From an uncultured Eubacteriales bacterium (GTDB lineage: Bacteria > Bacillota > Clostridia > Oscillospirales > Oscillospiraceae), in NCBI GenBank assembly GCA_900544705.1, contig UQWH01000010.1, positions 1 to 49,334 of the forward strand: 49,334 nucleotides of DNA, in the 5' to 3' direction. The notes beneath the pieces were generated by a model. The model worked only from the letters and a program-made list of their open reading frames with translations. It was not told the origin of the DNA and did not search any database. Shown here one piece after another: positions 1 through 7,664 of the stretch (positions within the stretch are counted from its first letter, which is position 1; every line of letters starts with the position of its first letter). The translations under genes and the position numbers were made by a program.

Positions 1-113
1 ACGCCGAGGAAGGCGAACAGCTCGCCCGGCCGGACATGGAAGGACAGGTCGCGCACGGCCTGCACCTCCGCGAAGCGCTTGTTCAGGCGCTCAATTTCTA
101 TAATGTGTTCCAT
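1..113 (-). CDS. ABC transporter ATP-binding protein, N-terminal fragment (runs off the left edge)
   Basis: Reading leftward from the ATG at 113, the first 37 codons begin MEHIIEIERLNKRF and continue AVRDLSFHVRPGELFAFLG. This is the usual start of an ABC ATPase: the A-loop strand, then the segment leading into Walker A. The window ends just before the P-loop itself, so nucleotide binding is inferred from the family. The ATG directly follows the TAA of the TetR gene, with an AAAGGAG ribosome site inside that gene's last codons, so the two are translationally coupled. Substrate and permease are unknown because they lie outside the window. A TetR-controlled export pump is likely. Confidence 0.8.
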   Translation of the reverse strand, partial: MEHIIEIERLNKRFAEVQAVRDLSFHVRPGELFAFLG

Positions 114-779
114 TTATTCTTCTCCTTTCCCGCGCAGGTCGGGGGACCGGCGGCGCAGCGCATCTCCCGCTTCGGAGGCGTCCGGCACCGGCTGAATCTT
201 CGTGATGTCGCTGTCTTCGTGCAGAATATGGATCATTCCGCGGAAGATCTCGCCCAGCAGCGCCGCGATCTCGGCGTCGGTCAGGCTGCATATACCCGCC
301 GCGCTTATGACGCACAGGCCGTAGGTGTAGATCCACATCTGGCGGAAGAGATGCGCGGCCTGCTCATGTGTGGCGTGGTAGTCGCGCATGATGATCTCAA
401 GGTCGTTTTCCCGGCCGAAGGGCAGCTCGCTCAGCGCACGGTCGAGGTCGGCACCGTCGCGGCTGTGCTGCTCGAAAAGCAGGCGGAAGAGCATCGGCTC
501 CTCGCGCGCGAATTTGACCCACTGCATCCCGCGCTTCTTGTAGGAGGGAAAGAACGCCTTCGCGACCTCCATGTAGCGGTCAAAGACGGCCTTTGCCTCC
601 AACTGTACGGCGGCCCTGAGCTCCTCCATGTCCTTGAAGGTGGTGAAAATGGGCGAGGACGAGGTTCCGAGGCGCTTGCCGATCTCGCGGGCGGTCAGGG
701 CGCTTTCCCCCTGCTCACGCAGCAGCGAGAGCGCGGCGGCGACGATCTCCTCTCTGGTAAATTTCGGTTTCGGGGGCAT
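114..779 (-). CDS. TetR/AcrR family transcriptional regulator
   Basis: 221 residues from the ATG at 779, which has an AGGAAG ribosome site; an upstream in-frame ATG at 815 lacks a good site. The N-terminus (FTREEIVAAALSLLREQG, then TAREIGKRLGTSSS) is a TetR helix-turn-helix at about residues 6-52. The rest is helical, as expected for a TetR ligand-binding domain. It is the first gene of an operon with an ABC ATPase. Its promoter (854-882) has consensus boxes and is followed by an 18-22 bp near-palindrome (821-842), so it probably represses itself and the transporter. The ligand cannot be read from the sequence. Confidence 0.9.
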   Translation of the reverse strand: MPPKPKFTREEIVAAALSLLREQGESALTAREIGKRLGTSSSPIFTTFKDMEELRAAVQLEAKAVFDRYMEVAKAFFPSYKKRGMQWVKFAREEPMLFRLLFEQHSRDGADLDRALSELPFGRENDLEIIMRDYHATHEQAAHLFRQMWIYTYGLCVISAAGICSLTDAEIAALLGEIFRGMIHILHEDSDITKIQPVPDASEAGDALRRRSPDLRGKGEE

Positions 780-820
780 AGAATCTTCCTTTCTCCGATG
801 AAGACGATTGCGCAAATGCG

Positions 821-842
821 TTTTATAACATTAGTTACAAAA
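821..842. promoter_or_regulatory. Candidate TetR operator (near-perfect inverted repeat)
   Basis: The core TTATAACATTAGTTACAA (823-840) has 7-bp arms with one mismatch around a 4-bp centre; adding the flanking T/A pairs gives 9-bp arms. It sits just downstream of the -10 box of the TetR gene promoter, where a bound repressor would block initiation. Size and symmetry fit TetR-family operators. Binding is inferred. Confidence 0.7.
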
Positions 843-853
843 CAAGCGGTTTG

Positions 854-882
854 ATTATAGCACGGCAAAGCGGCGCTGTCAA
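854..882 (-). promoter_or_regulatory. Sigma-A-type promoter of the TetR-ABC operon
   Basis: Read on the minus strand: TTGACA (877-882), 17-bp spacer, TATAAT (854-859). Both boxes match consensus perfectly. A strong promoter directly upstream of an operator is the expected design for an autoregulated repressor. Confidence 0.85.
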
Positions 883-925
883 GAGTAAGATTTCCTTCCG
901 ATCGCGCCGCCCGCTGTGATAGGGC

Positions 926-955
926 AAAAAAAACGGGGCGTGCGCCCCGTTTTTT
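926..955. terminator. Bidirectional intrinsic terminator
   Basis: The hairpin ACGGGGCG-TG-CGCCCCGT (933-950) is flanked by A8 on the left and T6 on the right, so it can end transcription in either direction. It lies just past the yebC stop and most probably serves that gene. Confidence 0.85.
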
Positions 956-961
956 ATGATT

Positions 962-1699
962 TTAATCTCTGTCCCAGTTGTGCCAGACGTTCTGCACGTC
1001 GTCGTCATCCTCGAAGATGTCGAGCATCTTTTCCATATTGGCGATGTCGTCGGGATTTTCCAACTTCTTGTATTCGCCGGGGACCATCTCGATCTGCGCG
1101 GAAACGAAGGAATAGCCCTTCTTGCTCAGCGCGTCGGCCACGGCATTGAAGTCGTCGGGATCGGTATAGATGGTGAAGCAGTCGTCCTCGGCCTCGAAGT
1201 CGTCCGCACCGCAGTCCATGGAGTCCATCATGACGTCGTCCTCTTCGTAGTCGCCGTCTTCATTGTCGATAACGAGAACGCCCTTCTTGCTGAAGTTCCA
1301 GGAAACGCAGCCGTTTGCGCCCATCTTTCCGCCGTATTTGTCGAAATGGTGGCGCATATTGCCCGCGGTGCGGTTGCGGTTGTCGGTCATCGTTTCGACG
1401 ATGACGGCGATGCCGGCGGGGCCGTAACCTTCATAGGTGATGGAATCGTAGGAGTCGCCGCTGCCGGCGCTCGCCGCCTTCTCCAGCACGCGCTTGATGT
1501 TGTCGTTGGGCATATTGGCGGCCTTGGCCTTGGTGATGACCGTCGCCAGACGGGAGTTATAGTTCGGATCGGCAGAGCCGCCGCCTTCCTTCACGGCGAC
1601 GTACATCTCCTTCGCGATCTTGGTAAAAGCGGCAGCGCGCTTTGCGTCCTGCGCACCCTTCGTCTTCTGAATGTTATGCCACTTGGAATGTCCGGACAT
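962..1699 (-). CDS. yebC: YebC/PmpR (TACO1) family protein
   Basis: 245 residues, normal for the family, beginning with the signature MSGHSKWHNIQKTKGAQDAK. Members are cytoplasmic three-domain proteins first described as DNA-binding regulators (PmpR) and, for some relatives, as factors that help ribosomes pass proline stretches (TACO1, YebC2). Conserved internal segments such as NMPNDNIKRVLEKA and YEGYGPAGIAVIVE are present. The acidic C-terminus (FEDDDDVQNVWHNWD) is typical. It has its own promoter (1738-1766) and the terminator at 926-955, so it is probably monocistronic. Which role applies here cannot be decided from sequence alone. Confidence 0.95.
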   Translation of the reverse strand: MSGHSKWHNIQKTKGAQDAKRAAAFTKIAKEMYVAVKEGGGSADPNYNSRLATVITKAKAANMPNDNIKRVLEKAASAGSGDSYDSITYEGYGPAGIAVIVETMTDNRNRTAGNMRHHFDKYGGKMGANGCVSWNFSKKGVLVIDNEDGDYEEDDVMMDSMDCGADDFEAEDDCFTIYTDPDDFNAVADALSKKGYSFVSAQIEMVPGEYKKLENPDDIANMEKMLDIFEDDDDVQNVWHNWDRD

Positions 1700-1737
1700 A
1701 AGTATGCTTCCTCTCTGATAAAGTTTTCGTATGTTTT

Positions 1738-1766
1738 ATTCTAGCACATGAAAAGCGGCTTGACAA
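1738..1766 (-). promoter_or_regulatory. Promoter of yebC
   Basis: Minus strand: TTGTCA (1761-1766), 17-bp spacer, TAGAAT (1738-1743), 39 nt upstream of the yebC ATG. Both boxes are close to the sigma-A consensus. Confidence 0.65.
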
Positions 1767-1771
1767 GAATT

Positions 1772-2560
1772 TTATACGAATTTTATGGGGTCTGTGTGCG
1801 TTTTTGACACAAAGACCTCGATTTCGGGGAACTGCGCCCGCAGGTTTTTCGCGAGATAGGCGCAGACGGGATTCTCCGTTTCAAAATGTCCGGCGTCGAT
1901 CAGCGTCACGCCCAGCTCGACCGCGTCGGCGAAGGCGTTGTATTTGACGTCGGCGGTGACGAAGGCGTCGCAGCCCAGCTCCGCCGCGCGTGCAAGCTCC
2001 CCGGCGCACGCGCCGCCGCCGACAAAGACGGTCCGGATCTCCCGGCCGCCGTCCGCATAGCGCAGACCGGGGCAGGAAAGCGCTGCTTTGACGAATTGCG
2101 CAAATGCGGCGGGGCTCTGCGCGCAGACCTTGCCGCAGCGCAGCAGACCGTAGGGGCGGCCCTGCCCGTCGGTTCCCTCCGGGTCGACGACCTGCACATC
2201 CGCAAGGCCGAGCGCGGCTGCGAGGCAGTCGTTCACGCCGCCGGGGGCTTTGTCCAGATTCGTGTGCGCGTTCAGCGCGGCGATGCCGTTTTCAATCAGA
2301 AACAGCAGATTGCGCCCCTGCGCCGTGCCGTCATTCACTGCGGAAAGTTCCCAGATGGCCGGATGGTGCGTCACGAGAAGCTGCGCGCCCAGCGCCTTCG
2401 CCTCCTCGCAGGCGGCGCGGAAGGGGTCGAGCGCGACCAGGATCCGCGTGACGGGCGCGTTTGCCCTCCCGCACAGCAGGCCGACGTGATCCCAGCTTTC
2501 CTGCATGGATTCCGGGGCAAGCGTTTGCAGAAATTCATGGATTTCCCGAACGGTTTTCAT
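1772..2560 (-). CDS. Nif3-like dinuclear metal centre hexameric protein (DUF34/YqfO)
   Basis: 262 residues. The family motifs are visible: VGLLCG near the N-terminus, LLVTHHPAIW (metal-binding histidines), NAHTNLDKAPGG, and near the C-terminus DAGHFETENPV with a further His/Glu metal pair. Family members form hexameric rings with two metals per subunit; a GTP cyclohydrolase-like role has been proposed but the function is still unsettled. The single-domain length means the long PII-like insertion of Bacillus YqfO is absent. Its start lies inside the 3' end of trmK (26-nt overlap), a common pairing in Firmicutes that suggests coupled translation. Confidence 0.92.
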   Translation of the reverse strand: MKTVREIHEFLQTLAPESMQESWDHVGLLCGRANAPVTRILVALDPFRAACEEAKALGAQLLVTHHPAIWELSAVNDGTAQGRNLLFLIENGIAALNAHTNLDKAPGGVNDCLAAALGLADVQVVDPEGTDGQGRPYGLLRCGKVCAQSPAAFAQFVKAALSCPGLRYADGGREIRTVFVGGGACAGELARAAELGCDAFVTADVKYNAFADAVELGVTLIDAGHFETENPVCAYLAKNLRAQFPEIEVFVSKTHTDPIKFV

Positions 2561-3251
2561 AGCTCCTCCTCATCTCGCGCACCTCGCGGAGCGCGGCTTC
2601 GTAATAATGCAGCTTCGATTCATCTGCCGGGTCGCCGCCGCGGCGGATGCCCTCGGCCGTCAGCGCCAGCGATCGCTCAATGCGGGCCAGATAGTCCGGC
2701 AGCAGCGGGTCGCCGGAGGCGAGCAGCGCGGGGGAAACGTACTGCGCGCCCGGCGTCAGCGGTGCGGCACAGCCGTAGCGCACGCTGAGCACCTGATATA
2801 AAAATCCGCCGTCGCGGACGAGCGCTTCTTTTTCGATGCCGAAGCCCAGCGCCGCCAGTGCCCGGCGCAGGTCGGCACCGGAGGACTGGGGCTGAAGGAT
2901 CAGCAGGTAGCGCGGGTCGCGCAGCCACGGGCAGGCGGAAATGATCTGTGTGATCAGGTCGCCGCCCATGCCGGCGCAGACGACGGTGTCGATCTCGTCC
3001 GGGTCGACGGCGGCCAGACCGTCCGCCTGAGAAAAGCGCATTTTCTCCGCCACGCCGTAGCGCACGGCGTTTTCCATCGCCCGATGGAGCGGCCCCTCGC
3101 GCAGCTCCGAGGCGTGGACGAATTTTGCCTGCCCCGTTTGCAGCAGAAAAATGCCGAGATAGCCGTGATCTGCGCCGATGTCGGCCACGCGGCTGCCCTG
3201 CGGCACCTGCGCCGCGCAGCAGCGCAGACGGTCAGAGATGGGTAGCTTCAT
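2535..3251 (-). CDS. trmK: tRNA (adenine(22)-N1)-methyltransferase TrmK
   Basis: 238 residues. The N-terminal Rossmann domain binds S-adenosylmethionine: VADIGADHGYLGIFLLQTG (about residues 22-40) is motif I. DTVVCAGMGGDLITQII and LILQPQSSGADLRR are the later conserved motifs of the TrmK/YqfN family. The C-terminal part is a helical coiled-coil-like domain, as in the Bacillus enzyme. It methylates N1 of A22 in tRNAs. It overlaps nif3 by 26 nt, forming a two-gene unit. It starts 52 nt after the DUF1858 stop, beyond a hairpin, so it probably relies on read-through or on a promoter I could not identify. Confidence 0.93.
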   Translation of the reverse strand: MKLPISDRLRCCAAQVPQGSRVADIGADHGYLGIFLLQTGQAKFVHASELREGPLHRAMENAVRYGVAEKMRFSQADGLAAVDPDEIDTVVCAGMGGDLITQIISACPWLRDPRYLLILQPQSSGADLRRALAALGFGIEKEALVRDGGFLYQVLSVRYGCAAPLTPGAQYVSPALLASGDPLLPDYLARIERSLALTAEGIRRGGDPADESKLHYYEAALREVREMRRSYENRSGNP

Positions 3252-3270
3252 AGAATCTCCTGTAAAACGA

Positions 3271-3292
3271 AGGAGAGGCGAGCGCCTCTCCT
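3271..3292 (-). terminator. Hairpin terminator after the DUF1858 gene
   Basis: AGGAGAGGCG-AG-CGCCTCTCCT is a perfect 10-bp inverted repeat. On the minus strand it is followed by a short TCGTTTT tract. It separates the DUF1858 gene from trmK-nif3, although the weak T-run suggests only partial termination. Confidence 0.6.
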
Positions 3293-3302
3293 TTTCGGTT
3301 GT

Positions 3303-3521
3303 TTACTTGTTTTCCTCGCTGGCCTCGATGAAGCGGTTGACCTGCGCAAGGAAGGCGTCGGCGTCCACGCCGTGGACCATGCAGGCTTCCTCGACGGTCT
3401 CGCCGCGGGATGACGGGCAGCCGAGGCAGTGCATACCGATGGCCATGAACAGGGGAGCGGTCTGCGGAGCGATATCCAGAACGTCACCGATAATGGTGGT
3501 TTTTTCGATTTTGGTTGCCAT
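3303..3521 (-). CDS. DUF1858 domain protein (hybrid-cluster-associated redox disulfide family)
   Basis: 72 residues after an AGGAGG ribosome site. The pattern I(I)GDVLDIAPQTAPLFMAIGMHCLGCPSSRGETVEEAC is that of the DUF1858 / redox-disulfide domain family often found beside hybrid cluster (prismane) proteins. A CxxC pair is at C32/C35 with a third cysteine at C47. The fold is small and helical and probably cytoplasmic. The CxxC suggests thiol redox or metal binding, but no reaction is established. It is divergently transcribed from the D-aminoacylase gene, and the two share a large inverted repeat over both -35 boxes. Confidence 0.88.
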   Translation of the reverse strand: MATKIEKTTIIGDVLDIAPQTAPLFMAIGMHCLGCPSSRGETVEEACMVHGVDADAFLAQVNRFIEASEENK

Positions 3522-3551
3522 AAAAAGAACCTCCTAGTGTCATTTTTCTTT

Positions 3552-3580
3552 ATTATATCCAATGCTTCCGCAAAAATCAA
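3552..3580 (-). promoter_or_regulatory. Promoter of the DUF1858 gene
   Basis: Minus strand: TTGATT (3575-3580), 17-bp spacer, TATAAT (3552-3557), with the AGGAGG ribosome site downstream. The -35 box lies inside the left arm of the inverted repeat 3568-3605. Confidence 0.8.
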
Positions 3581-3605
3581 GCCGGAACGCCCTTGATTTT
3601 TGCGG
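3568..3605. promoter_or_regulatory. 14-bp-arm perfect inverted repeat spanning two divergent -35 boxes
   Basis: CCGCAAAAATCAAG (3568-3581), 10-bp spacer, CTTGATTTTTGCGG (3592-3605). Each arm carries the -35 box of one of the two divergent promoters. The perfect symmetry extends well beyond the hexamers, so shared -35 sequence alone does not explain it. Candidate operator controlling both genes. Confidence 0.65.
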
Positions 3606-3620
3606 CGGCGGTGTTATGAT
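3593..3620 (+). promoter_or_regulatory. Promoter of the D-aminoacylase-like gene
   Basis: TTGATT (3593-3598), 16-bp spacer, TATGAT (3615-3620) with an upstream TG giving an extended -10. A GGGAGGA ribosome site follows, ahead of the ATG at 3641. Confidence 0.7.
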
Positions 3621-3640
3621 AGGCGCGGGAGGAATGTAAT

Positions 3641-5227
3641 ATGTTTGATCTGATCCTGAAAGGCGGCCTGCTTCTCGACGGCAGCGGCAGCGAGGGCGTC
3701 CCGGCCGACCTCGCCGTTTCCGGCGGAAGAATTGCCGCGATCGGGCACGACCTTGGCCCGGCGGCGCAAACGCTGGACGTGGCCGACTTCTGCGTCACGC
3801 CGGGATTTCTGGATATTCACCGCCACGGCGACGCAGAGGTGTTCCGCGAAGGCTTCGGCCATGCCGAGCTGCGGCAGGGCCTGACGACCATCCTCAACGG
3901 CAACTGCGGCCTGTCGCTTGCGCCCTTCGGCGCGGCGCACCGGGAGGAGATCCTGCACTATTTGCAGCCTATCACGGGCGGTGAGACGGGCGGCATCCCG
4001 ACCGGCACGATGGACGAATACCTTTCCGCGCTGGAAAAGCGCCCGCTTCCCCTGAACGTCGGGATGCTCGTTGGCAACGGCACCGTCCGCACGGACGTAT
4101 GCGGCTATCGCGCCGAGGCGCCGGAGGACTTCACGCCCATTCACCGGCGGCTGGAGCGCGCGCTGGCAGAGGGGGCGTTCGCCATTTCGCTGGGATTGGG
4201 TTATGCGCCGGAGTGCTTTTATTCCACCGAAGAGCTGATCCGCGCGCTCGCGCCTCTCGACCACAGCGGTGTTCCCATCGCCGTGCATATGCGCGAGGAG
4301 GGGGACATGGTCTGTGAGGCGGTCGAGGAGATGATCACCGTCGCGCGGGCGCTGCACACGCCGCTGCACATCAGCCACCTCAAGGCGATGGGAATGCGCA
4401 ACTGGGGCAAGCGCATCCCGCATGCGCTGGAGCTGATGGAGCGCGCGCGGCAGGAGGGCATGGACGTTTCCTGCGATGTCTACCCCTACACCGCCGGCTC
4501 GACGCAGTTGCTGCACATCCTGCCGCCGGACTTTCTGGAGGGCGGCACGGAGGCGATCGCCGCGCGGCTGCGGAAGCAGGAAAACCGCGACCTTCTGCGT
4601 GAGCGCATCCGCTCCGGCCATGATTTTGACAATATTGCCCAGATGGTCGGCTGGGACAACATCGTCCTGTCCACCCTGAATCTGCCGGAGCATCAGGCGC
4701 TCACGGGCATGACCGTCGCACAGGCGGCCAAGTGTATGCGGCTCGACCCGGTGGACTGCGTCTGCGAGCTTCTGGCGGACGAGCACTGCGGCGTGACGAT
4801 GATTGACCGCATCACCTGCGAGGAGGACATCTGCACCATCCTGCGCGACCCGTATTCCAGCGTGATCTCCGACAGCACCTACCCGACGGTGGGCCTGCCG
4901 CATCCCCGCGTCTATGCGACATGCACGAGAATTCTGGAGAAATACGTCCGGCAGAAGAAGATCCTCACCCTGCCGGAGGCGGTGCGCAAGCTGACTTCGC
5001 TCCCGGCGCAGGCCATGCGCCTGCACGGCAAGGGTCTGCTGCGCGAGGGGATGGACGCGGACATTAACGTGTTCCGTCTGGAGGACATTCACGAAAAGGC
5101 GACCTACGCCGCGCCGCGGCAGGAGAGCGTGGGCATGGACTGCGTGCTGGTCGCCGGACGGCCGGCCATCCTGCACGGCCGGTGGACGGGAGAGACCGCC
5201 GGCCGCGTCCTGCGCGCCGGACGGTAA
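3641..5227 (+). CDS. N-acyl-D-amino-acid deacylase-like amidohydrolase
   Basis: 528 residues, the usual size for D-aminoacylases. Features of this amidohydrolase branch: a small N-terminal beta-domain (FDLILKGGLLLDGSG), the metal-binding HxH in PGFLDIHRHGD (about residue 60), the metal-bridging cysteine in NGNCGLS, HMREEGD and HISHLKAMG in the barrel, and the late SDSTYPTVGLPHPRVY segment with the catalytic Asp. The predicted reaction is hydrolysis of N-acyl-D-amino acids (or an N-carbamoyl/dipeptide relative) in the cytoplasm. The exact substrate is inferred from the family only. The gene is transcribed alone, divergently from the DUF1858 gene. Confidence 0.88.
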   Translation: MFDLILKGGLLLDGSGSEGVPADLAVSGGRIAAIGHDLGPAAQTLDVADFCVTPGFLDIHRHGDAEVFREGFGHAELRQGLTTILNGNCGLSLAPFGAAHREEILHYLQPITGGETGGIPTGTMDEYLSALEKRPLPLNVGMLVGNGTVRTDVCGYRAEAPEDFTPIHRRLERALAEGAFAISLGLGYAPECFYSTEELIRALAPLDHSGVPIAVHMREEGDMVCEAVEEMITVARALHTPLHISHLKAMGMRNWGKRIPHALELMERARQEGMDVSCDVYPYTAGSTQLLHILPPDFLEGGTEAIAARLRKQENRDLLRERIRSGHDFDNIAQMVGWDNIVLSTLNLPEHQALTGMTVAQAAKCMRLDPVDCVCELLADEHCGVTMIDRITCEEDICTILRDPYSSVISDSTYPTVGLPHPRVYATCTRILEKYVRQKKILTLPEAVRKLTSLPAQAMRLHGKGLLREGMDADINVFRLEDIHEKATYAAPRQESVGMDCVLVAGRPAILHGRWTGETAGRVLRAGR

Positions 5228-5240
5228 AGGAACATAAGAA

Positions 5241-5263
5241 CCGGCGCACCCATGGTGCGCCGG
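5241..5263. terminator. Terminator between convergent genes
   Basis: CCGGCGCACC / GGTGCGCCGG with a short loop, followed on the plus strand by TTTTGCTTTT. It ends the D-aminoacylase transcript. The opposite gene stops only about 13 bases further on, so the hairpin may serve both, with a poorer T-run on the minus side. Confidence 0.8.
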
Positions 5264-5275
5264 TTTTGCTTTTCA

Positions 5276-6742
5276 TCATGCCCTTGCGTCCGGGCGGGGC
5301 GGCAGACGGCAGCTCCCCAGCGCCGTCTGCGCCGGAACGTTCAGGTGATTGCCGCGGTAATCAAAGCGAGAGCCGTGGCAGGGACAGTCCCAGCTTTTCT
5401 CGTCCGGGTTCCATTCCAGCCGGCAGCCGAGGTGCGGACAGGCAAGGTCCACCGCATAGTATTCCGTTTCCGAGGCGCGGTACACGCCCATCTGCTTTCC
5501 GTCCACCAGCGCCGGGCCGCCGTGGCCGACCGGAAGCTCCTCCGGCAGCGGAGAAGCACCGTGCAGGACGCGGTGGGCAAGACCCTTCACCGCGTGCGCG
5601 CCCTCGGCGGCCACCTTGTCCGCGCGCTGCTGGGAAAGCACCGTCGGATCGAAGATTGCGGCGTCCGGGTGCGCCCCGTCGCAGATCAGTCCGGTCAGAA
5701 TTTCCGCCGCTGCCATCGCGCTGGTCATGCCCCACTTTCGGAAGCCGGTCGCGATCAGGAAATCCGGATTTTTGCGGGAAAACTGCCCGATATACGGCAC
5801 GCCGGAGGCGGTCATGCAGTCCTGCGCCGACCAGTGCGCGATCTCGCGGCTCTCCGGGAACAGGATCCTTGCCGCCTCGCGCAGCTCACGGTAGTGCCCG
5901 CCGTCTGGGTTTTCGCCCGTGCGGTGCGCGCCGCCGCCCAGGAGCGTGACGTTTCCCCAGCGGCGCAGCGAATAGGCATAGGCTTCGTAGCCGTAGTACA
6001 TCCCCTGCGGCAGGGGCGCGTTCTCCAGCGCCAGCACATAGGAGCGCTCCTGATGCATCCGCGCAAAATACAGGCCGGGGAAGTTGACGAAGGGGTAGTG
6101 ACAGGCAAAGACGATCTTGTCCGCTTTGACGCGCCCCTTCGGCGTGAAAACGGTGTGTCCCTCCACGCGCTCGGCGGGCGTGCGCTCGTAGACCGTCAGC
6201 TGATCCGCCAGAGGATAGAGAAATTTCAGCGGATGGAACTGCGCCTGCCCCGTAAAACGCACCGCGCCGCTGATGCGCAGCGGCAGCTCCAGACGGCTCG
6301 TGAAGGAGGCGGGCAGCCCAAGAGATGCGGCGGCCTCGGCCTCGCGGCGCATCACGTCCTCATGGGCGTGAGAGTAGAGCAGGGCGTCCGTTTCCTCAAA
6401 ATCACAGGAGATGTGGTATTTTTCGATCACGCGGCGGTAGTTTTCAATGGCGCGTTGGTTGGCGTGCGCGTACATCTGCGCCTTTTCCCGGCCGAAGCGC
6501 TCGAGAAGCTCCGCGTAGATCGCGCCGTGCTGGCCCGTCAGCTTGGCGGTGGTGCGGCAGGTCGTACCACCGCCGGTACGTCCGGCCTCCAGCACCACCG
6601 TGTGCACGCCGTGCTCCTGCAAAAAGAGCGCCGTCAGAATTCCCGCCATGCCGCCGCCGATCACCGCGACCTCGGTTTCCGTGTCGCCGTAGAGCGGTGG
6701 CCGCGCCGCCGATTCGCTGGTCTTTATCCAAAGAGAATCCAT
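5276..6742 (-). CDS. FAD-dependent oxidoreductase with C-terminal Rieske [2Fe-2S] domain
   Basis: 488 residues. The dinucleotide-binding motif VAVIGGGMAGILTALFL lies at about residues 25-41, followed by TVVLEAGRTGGGTTCRTTAKLTGQ, as in DadA/glycine-oxidase-like FAD enzymes. The C-terminal ~75 residues form a Rieske domain: ACPHLGC and, about 16 residues on, CPCHGSRFD supply the two Cys and two His ligands of the cluster. The family occurs in Firmicutes and cyanobacteria, usually annotated only as an FAD-dependent oxidoreductase; the substrate is unknown, perhaps an amine or amino acid. No signal peptide is seen. GGAGG precedes the ATG. It is divergent from the TIGR04255 gene. Confidence 0.9.
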   Translation of the reverse strand: MDSLWIKTSESAARPPLYGDTETEVAVIGGGMAGILTALFLQEHGVHTVVLEAGRTGGGTTCRTTAKLTGQHGAIYAELLERFGREKAQMYAHANQRAIENYRRVIEKYHISCDFEETDALLYSHAHEDVMRREAEAAASLGLPASFTSRLELPLRISGAVRFTGQAQFHPLKFLYPLADQLTVYERTPAERVEGHTVFTPKGRVKADKIVFACHYPFVNFPGLYFARMHQERSYVLALENAPLPQGMYYGYEAYAYSLRRWGNVTLLGGGAHRTGENPDGGHYRELREAARILFPESREIAHWSAQDCMTASGVPYIGQFSRKNPDFLIATGFRKWGMTSAMAAAEILTGLICDGAHPDAAIFDPTVLSQQRADKVAAEGAHAVKGLAHRVLHGASPLPEELPVGHGGPALVDGKQMGVYRASETEYYAVDLACPHLGCRLEWNPDEKSWDCPCHGSRFDYRGNHLNVPAQTALGSCRLPPRPDARA

Positions 6743-6814
6743 TGCCCGTCCTCCGTATGCGATATTTTTCCTAGGTTATGGAAAAAAGGAGAAATTATGC
6801 GCGGCCGCGCACGC

Positions 6815-6843
6815 TTGCATCCGCTTGGTCTTCGTGTTATAAT
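6815..6843 (+). promoter_or_regulatory. Promoter of the TIGR04255 gene
   Basis: TTGCAT (6815-6820), 17-bp spacer, TATAAT (6838-6843) with TG at 6835-6836 (extended -10). Confidence 0.75.
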
Positions 6844-6872
6844 TCAGAAAAAACGAAATGAGGCGATGCATC

Positions 6873-7652
6873 ATGTTTATGGAATGTGAACACGTCCACT
6901 ATGCCAAAGCGCAGCTTGCGGAGGTGATCTGCCAGCTTCGTTTTCCGACCATTCTGCGCATCGGCGCATCGGAGCCCGCGGATTTTCAGGAGCGGATCCG
7001 GGAAAACTATCCCCGCTATTCCCGCAATGTGGAAAAGCAGCCGCCCAAGCTGACGCAGACGCCGCAGGGCGTGCGTCCGGAGCCGCAGCCCGATGTGATC
7101 AATTTTCAGTTTGTGAGTGCCGACGGCCGCTGGAAGGTCAATCTGACCAGCAGCTTTGTGTCGCTGGCGACGCCTGCCTATTCCAGCTGGGAGGACTTCG
7201 CTCACCGGCTGGACGAGGTGCTGGCGGATTTTATCGAGGTCTACCATCCGGCGTATTTTGAACGCATCGGCCTGCGCTATATCAACATCTTCTCCCGCCG
7301 GGCGCTGGAGGTGGAAGACGTGCCCTTCTCCGCGCTGTTCCAGCCGGCCTATCTGGGCCTGCTGGGCGAGGACGACGTGCGCGAGAGCGCCTTCCAGCGC
7401 GCTTCGCAGGATGTGGAGATGTCGTTGGCCGGCGGATGCAGGCTGAAGCTGCACGTCGGTCCCGGTTTGGTCAAGCGCAGCGGCGTGGAGGACAAGGAGG
7501 TCAAATATATCCTCGATCAGGATCTTTTCATGTCCGGCAAGGTGGAGATGAAGCACTCCGCCGGCGCGCTCAACACGCTGCACACGCACGCCGGGCGTAT
7601 TTTCCGCGGCGCGATCACACAGCAGCTTCATGAGGCGATGGACCCGCAGTAA
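6873..7652 (+). CDS. TIGR04255 family protein
   Basis: 259 residues from the ATG at 6873 (MFMECEHVHYAKAQLAEVICQLRF), which has GAGGCG 7 nt upstream. An ATG at 6858 in the same frame would add five residues but has no ribosome site. The N-terminal motif 'L.EV.CQ.RFP.IL.I' and the central ISSSFVSL-like strand plus YFERIGLRYINIF segment are characteristic of TIGR04255, a widespread bacterial and phage family of unknown function. No membrane segment or catalytic motif is seen. It lies 12 bases ahead of the metallopeptidase gene and probably shares its transcript. Confidence 0.85.
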   Translation: MFMECEHVHYAKAQLAEVICQLRFPTILRIGASEPADFQERIRENYPRYSRNVEKQPPKLTQTPQGVRPEPQPDVINFQFVSADGRWKVNLTSSFVSLATPAYSSWEDFAHRLDEVLADFIEVYHPAYFERIGLRYINIFSRRALEVEDVPFSALFQPAYLGLLGEDDVRESAFQRASQDVEMSLAGGCRLKLHVGPGLVKRSGVEDKEVKYILDQDLFMSGKVEMKHSAGALNTLHTHAGRIFRGAITQQLHEAMDPQ

Positions 7653-7664
7653 GGAGGTTTTATT

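Noticed and set aside
3614..5176. 520-codon antisense frame opposite the D-aminoacylase-like gene
   Set aside because: No domain, no ribosome site, and it overlaps a gene with conserved metal-binding motifs and a promoter.
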